The translations under genes were made by a program, and so were the position numbers. The notes under the pieces are model-generated. The model was not told the DNA's origin, did not search any database, and saw only the letters and a list, made by a program, of their open reading frames with translations. From an uncultured Clostridia bacterium (lineage in GTDB: Bacteria > Bacillota > Clostridia > Oscillospirales > Acutalibacteraceae), in assembly GCA_944382025.1 (NCBI GenBank), contig CALWMQ010000160.1, positions 1 to 24,123 of the forward strand: a stretch of DNA of 24,123 bases. Direction: 5' to 3'. Within the stretch, counting starts at the first letter, position 1. Every line of letters starts with the position of its first letter. This document shows positions 21,811 through 24,123 of this stretch, piece by piece.

Positions 21811-22398
21811 TCAGTCAGTGGGATAGATCAGGGAAGTATGCGCGCAAACCTCCCCTATTTTGTCCCGGAGCGCCTGGAAATCGGAGAAAGCGTCGGGTTT
21901 TTGGGTGGGGTTGCGGAGCAAGGAAGCGGGATGATAGGTACCCATCATCCAGATACCGCCTTTGAGGATAAACTGGCCGTGCTGGCGGGTGACCTTAAAC
22001 TGGGGATCAATGATTTTACAGGCGGCGATGCGGCCCAGGCAGACCAGGATTTTAGGCCGAAGCAGACTGGTTTGCTGCCGAAGCCAATGGATACAGGCAT
22101 CCTGTTCCTCAGGACGGGGATCCCGGTTCTGGGGAGGGCGGCATTTGACGATATTGGCGATATAGATGTTGTGCTGGCGGGATAAGCCGACAGCGGCCAG
22201 CATTTTATCCAGGAGCTGTCCTCCCCGTCCGACAAAGGGCTCTCCCTGTAGGTCCTCATTTTCGCCGGGGCCCTCCCCAACGAAGAGGATCTCCGCGTCA
22301 GGGACGCCGACCCCGAACACCACATGGGTACGGGTATCCGCCAGGCCGCAGGCGGAACAACCAAGACAGTCTGCTTTCAGTTTTTCCAGGTCGGTCAT
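21811..22398 (-). CDS. udg: Family 4 uracil-DNA glycosylase
   Basis: The 195-residue protein fits type-4 (4Fe-4S) uracil-DNA glycosylases, which excise uracil from deaminated DNA. Cluster cysteines are visible at Cys14 and Cys17 (CSACGL), in NIVKCRPPQNRDP, and in EEQDACIHWL. The active-site motif is GEGPGENEDLQGEPFVGRGG, and the C-terminal motif is GTYHPASLLRNP. Length is normal. The ATG has AAAGGA about 12 bases upstream. An extended -10 promoter (22490-22498) lies in the divergent gap shared with the phosphotransacylase gene. Confidence 0.95.
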   Translation of the reverse strand: MTDLEKLKADCLGCSACGLADTRTHVVFGVGVPDAEILFVGEGPGENEDLQGEPFVGRGGQLLDKMLAAVGLSRQHNIYIANIVKCRPPQNRDPRPEEQDACIHWLRQQTSLLRPKILVCLGRIAACKIIDPQFKVTRQHGQFILKGGIWMMGTYHPASLLRNPTQKPDAFSDFQALRDKIGEVCAHTSLIYPTD

Positions 22399-22424
22399 AA
22401 ACGAAATCGATCCTTTCCTAAAGG

Positions 22425-22453
22425 AAAAGGGGGCTTGTCCCCTATCCCCTTTT
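22425..22453 (-). promoter_or_regulatory. Hairpin in the udg leader
   Basis: On the minus strand AAAAGGGG and CCCCTTTT form an eight-pair stem around a 13-base loop, between the udg promoter and its start. It ends in TTTTCC, giving it some attenuator character. Weak evidence. Confidence 0.25.
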
Positions 22454-22489
22454 TATGCTGGGATGAAAATCCCGAAAAATCATAGGGAT

Positions 22490-22498
22490 ATTATAGCA
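22490..22498 (-). promoter_or_regulatory. Extended -10 promoter of udg
   Basis: On the minus strand TGCTATAAT is an exact extended -10 (TGnTATAAT). No good -35 is present 17 bases upstream, which is typical for this promoter class. It is back to back with the pduL promoter, whose -35 starts ten bases away. Confidence 0.6.
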
Positions 22499-22507
22499 TA
22501 TTCCTCC

Positions 22508-22536
22508 TTGAAAAAACAGCGGGGCTGCGGTACAAT
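22508..22536 (+). promoter_or_regulatory. Promoter of the pduL-like gene
   Basis: TTGAAA (22508-22513) and TACAAT (22531-22536), each five of six to consensus, with a 17-base spacer, lie 53 bases upstream of the ATG. Confidence 0.75.
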
Positions 22537-22589
22537 AAACAAGAGACCGGAAGATCCGGCAAATGAAGAAATAGAAAGTGTGGGTTACA

Positions 22590-23165
22590 ATGGCAAAACA
22601 GGTACTGGTGGAAACATCCGCCCGTCATGTACATGTGACACAGGAGGATTTGGAAACCCTGTTTGGGAAGGGGTTTGAACTGACGGTGAAAAAGGCCCTG
22701 TCCCAGCCGGGTCAGTTTGCCAGCAACGAGCGGGTGGATGTGGTAGGCCCGAAAAAGACACTGACAGGGGTGAGCATTTTAGGGCCGGTACGTCCGGCGA
22801 CCCAGGTGGAGCTGTCGTTAACGGACGCCCGTTCCATTGGGGTAACAGCGCCGATCCGGGAATCCGGGGATGTGGCGGGTTCAGGAGCCTGCCGCCTGGT
22901 AGGCCCCAAAGGCGAGGTAGAGCTGAAGGAAGGAGTCATCGCGGCAAAGCGGCATATCCACATGACCCCGGCGGACGCGGAGGAATTCGGCCTGAAGGAT
23001 AAGGACGAGGTTTCGGTGAAGGTTGACAGTGAAGGCCGGTCCCTGGTATTTGGGGAAGTGGTGGTCCGGGTAAGCGAAAAATATGCCCTGGCCATGCATA
23101 TAGACACCGATGAATCCAATGCGGGCTGTGTAGCGCCCGGGACCATGGGTGAGGTCATTAAATAA
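22590..23165 (+). CDS. pduL: PduL-like phosphate acyltransferase
   Basis: This 191-residue protein matches the PduL family of phosphotransacylases, which interconvert acyl-CoA and acyl phosphate (propanoyl or acetyl) and are unrelated to Pta. The two conserved zinc-binding clusters are visible: SARHVHVT (His13, His15) and AAKRHIHMTPADA (His122, His124). His170 lies in MHIDTDESNAG. Between them is the expected core RVDVVGPKKTLTGVSILGPVRPATQVELS. No microcompartment shell genes are nearby and there is no N-terminal encapsulation helix, so it is likely a soluble enzyme for acetate or propionate formation. The Shine-Dalgarno is weak (GAAAG/GTGGG). The next gene follows after 45 bases. Confidence 0.9.
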   Translation: MAKQVLVETSARHVHVTQEDLETLFGKGFELTVKKALSQPGQFASNERVDVVGPKKTLTGVSILGPVRPATQVELSLTDARSIGVTAPIRESGDVAGSGACRLVGPKGEVELKEGVIAAKRHIHMTPADAEEFGLKDKDEVSVKVDSEGRSLVFGEVVVRVSEKYALAMHIDTDESNAGCVAPGTMGEVIK

Positions 23166-23210
23166 GGGTTCCCTAACCATTAGGAATAAATAGAAAGAGG
23201 GTAATTATTG

Positions 23211-23786
23211 ATGCAAAAAACGAAACTGGGAATTTCAGTGGAATTGTTGGCGGCGCTGATGTATTTCGTCGGACTGATCAATCTGCTGGGACTGCTGATC
23301 GTGGCAGGGTATGTGCTGATCTGTGAGAAGGACGAATGGCTGAAACGGTGCGCGGTCACGGCGGTAGCCCTGTCGGTAGTGTTTGCGCTCATCGGTGTGG
23401 TGATTGGTTTTGGCAGCAACGTGTTTGGGCTGTTTAATTCCATTTTGTCCAATTTCTCCTTTATCCATTTCAGCCTGTCCTATCCCCTGCATATAGACAA
23501 CTTTATCAGCCATGCGGCCAGCCTGGCGGAAAAAGCGTTGTTTGTGGTGCTGGGTGTTATGGCGCTGAAGCATAAAGGGTTCCAGGTTCCTGGGATCAGC
23601 GGTCTGGTAGGCAAACATATGGGAGATATCCCTCAGGTACCGGTACAGCCTCAAACTCCCATGCAGGCTCAGATGCCGGTACAGCAGGTACCGGTACAGC
23701 CCCAGGCTCCTATGCAAGGCCAGGTTCCGGCACAGCAGGTACCAGTACAGCCTCAGCAGCCGGTAGATCCTTCCGCGCAGCATTAA
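23211..23786 (+). CDS. DUF4870-like membrane protein with Pro/Gln repeat tail
   Basis: This 191-residue protein of unknown function has several hydrophobic helices. The first spans residues ~8-35 (LLAALMYFVGLINLLGLLIV), the second ~45-65, and a third lies near residue 105 (ALFVVLGVMAL), resembling DUF4870-type small membrane proteins. From residue ~140 the sequence is a Pro/Gln/Val/Met repeat with a 17-residue unit VPVQPQTPMQAQMPVQQ, present two full times plus a part. The ATG at 23211 follows AGAGGG at nine bases; a TTG one codon earlier is less likely. It sits 45 bases after pduL, so the two may be cotranscribed. Confidence 0.75.
   Translation: MQKTKLGISVELLAALMYFVGLINLLGLLIVAGYVLICEKDEWLKRCAVTAVALSVVFALIGVVIGFGSNVFGLFNSILSNFSFIHFSLSYPLHIDNFISHAASLAEKALFVVLGVMALKHKGFQVPGISGLVGKHMGDIPQVPVQPQTPMQAQMPVQQVPVQPQAPMQGQVPAQQVPVQPQQPVDPSAQH
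23637..23762 (+). repeat. 51-bp coding direct repeat
   Basis: Units at 23637-23687 and 23688-23738 and a partial unit from 23739, in frame, encode the Pro/Gln tail of the membrane protein. Units differ at several third positions and a few codons, so they are not recent copies. Confidence 0.8.
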
Positions 23787-23832
23787 ACACAGGCGGAAAG
23801 CCCTGCGGCCATGCGGGGCGGCACGTTTAAAA

Positions 23833-23864
23833 AAACGGCAGCAGGGGTTACCCTGCTGCCGTTT
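23833..23864 (+). terminator. Terminator after the membrane-protein gene
   Basis: AAACGGCAGCAGGG and its exact complement flank GTTA: a perfect 14-pair stem, followed by TTT-GGCG-TTTT. The position 46 bases after the stop and the stem strength support termination; the U run is interrupted. Confidence 0.8.
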
Positions 23865-24123
23865 GGCGTTTTAGGCGGTGACAACGGTGGAATACGGGTT
23901 GTGGGCGCCCAGATAAAGGGATTTGGGATAAGAGCCTAGCTAATAACCGAGGTATTGTCATGGGAAAAGAGTTGACGGAAGAAAGTGAGAAAAGATGAAA
24001 GATTAACTATTAGAAGTCAAGTCCCCAAAAGGATGGTGGTGGCGAAAAAAGATGATTCAAAAAGGGTATAGCAAAGCAGAGGCGCTGGAAGGCCCCAGCT
24101 AACTATCGAGCAGGGATTAAGCG
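23865..24123. other. Right-edge stretch without a recognisable gene
   Basis: About 260 bases to the window edge. Frames on both strands are short; the longest candidate from ATG at 23959 is 12 codons. I see no RNA gene, promoter pair or repeat I can support. It may be the upstream or downstream flank of a gene outside the window. Confidence 0.4.

Noticed and set aside
1..24123. CRISPR array, tRNA/rRNA genes, insertion sequences, phage attachment sites
   Set aside because: No regularly spaced repeats, tRNA-like folds, transposase sequences or flanking duplications were seen.

Overview
This window is the chromosome replication origin region of a low-redundancy Firmicute, most likely class Clostridia. 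The evidence is the gene order rpmH-rnpA-yidD-yidC-jag running rightward on the plus strand, back to back with dnaA-dnaN-yaaA-recF-remB-gyrB-gyrA running leftward on the minus strand. Placement in Oscillospirales (Ruminococcaceae/Oscillospiraceae-like gut bacteria) is an inference from the fairly GC-rich genes, the RemB gene between recF and gyrB, the PduL-like phosphotransacylase and the YcxB-type membrane proteins; it is not proven.

Left arm (1-12327, all minus strand). From the origin outward: dnaN (sliding clamp), yaaA (S4 RNA-binding), recF, remB, gyrB, then five consecutive genes for small membrane proteins with YcxB-like modules, then gyrA at the left edge. The YcxB block (2819-7391) holds about seven modules in five genes, sits where gyrB and gyrA are normally adjacent, and is the most unusual gene content in the left arm.

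Origin (12328-14540). dnaA (12797-14140) is flanked by two gene-free stretches. The dnaA-dnaN gap has the layout of a Bacillus-type unwinding region read from dnaA towards dnaN: degenerate DnaA-box-like sequences, a GC cluster with a tandem 9-mer, three TAG trios, and then a long A/T stretch. No consensus DnaA box was found by eye in either gap. The dnaA-rpmH gap carries good divergent promoters for both genes.

Right arm (14541-24123). The rpmH-rnpA-yidD-yidC-jag cluster makes ribosomal protein L34, the RNase P protein, the YidD insertion factor, the YidC insertase and a KH/R3H RNA-binding protein. The usual following genes mnmE-mnmG-rsmG are absent. After an unassigned stretch comes a GH43-family glycosidase gene with its own promoter, converging on a gene for a secreted, membrane-anchored D,D-carboxypeptidase-like protein across a perfect 19-bp hairpin. 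That protein has lost all three catalytic motifs. Divergent from it is a metallophosphoesterase with two altered metal-binding motifs. Then come a minus-strand pair (family-4 uracil-DNA glycosylase followed by an 83-residue protein resembling one domain of fatty-acid kinase FakA) and, divergent from them, a PduL-like phosphotransacylase and a membrane protein with a Pro/Gln repeat tail. The last 337 bases hold a hairpin and no recognisable gene.

The core is a conserved replication/translation/membrane-insertion block. The accessory candidates are the YcxB array, the inactive-looking carboxypeptidase, the altered metallophosphoesterase and the solitary FakA-like domain.
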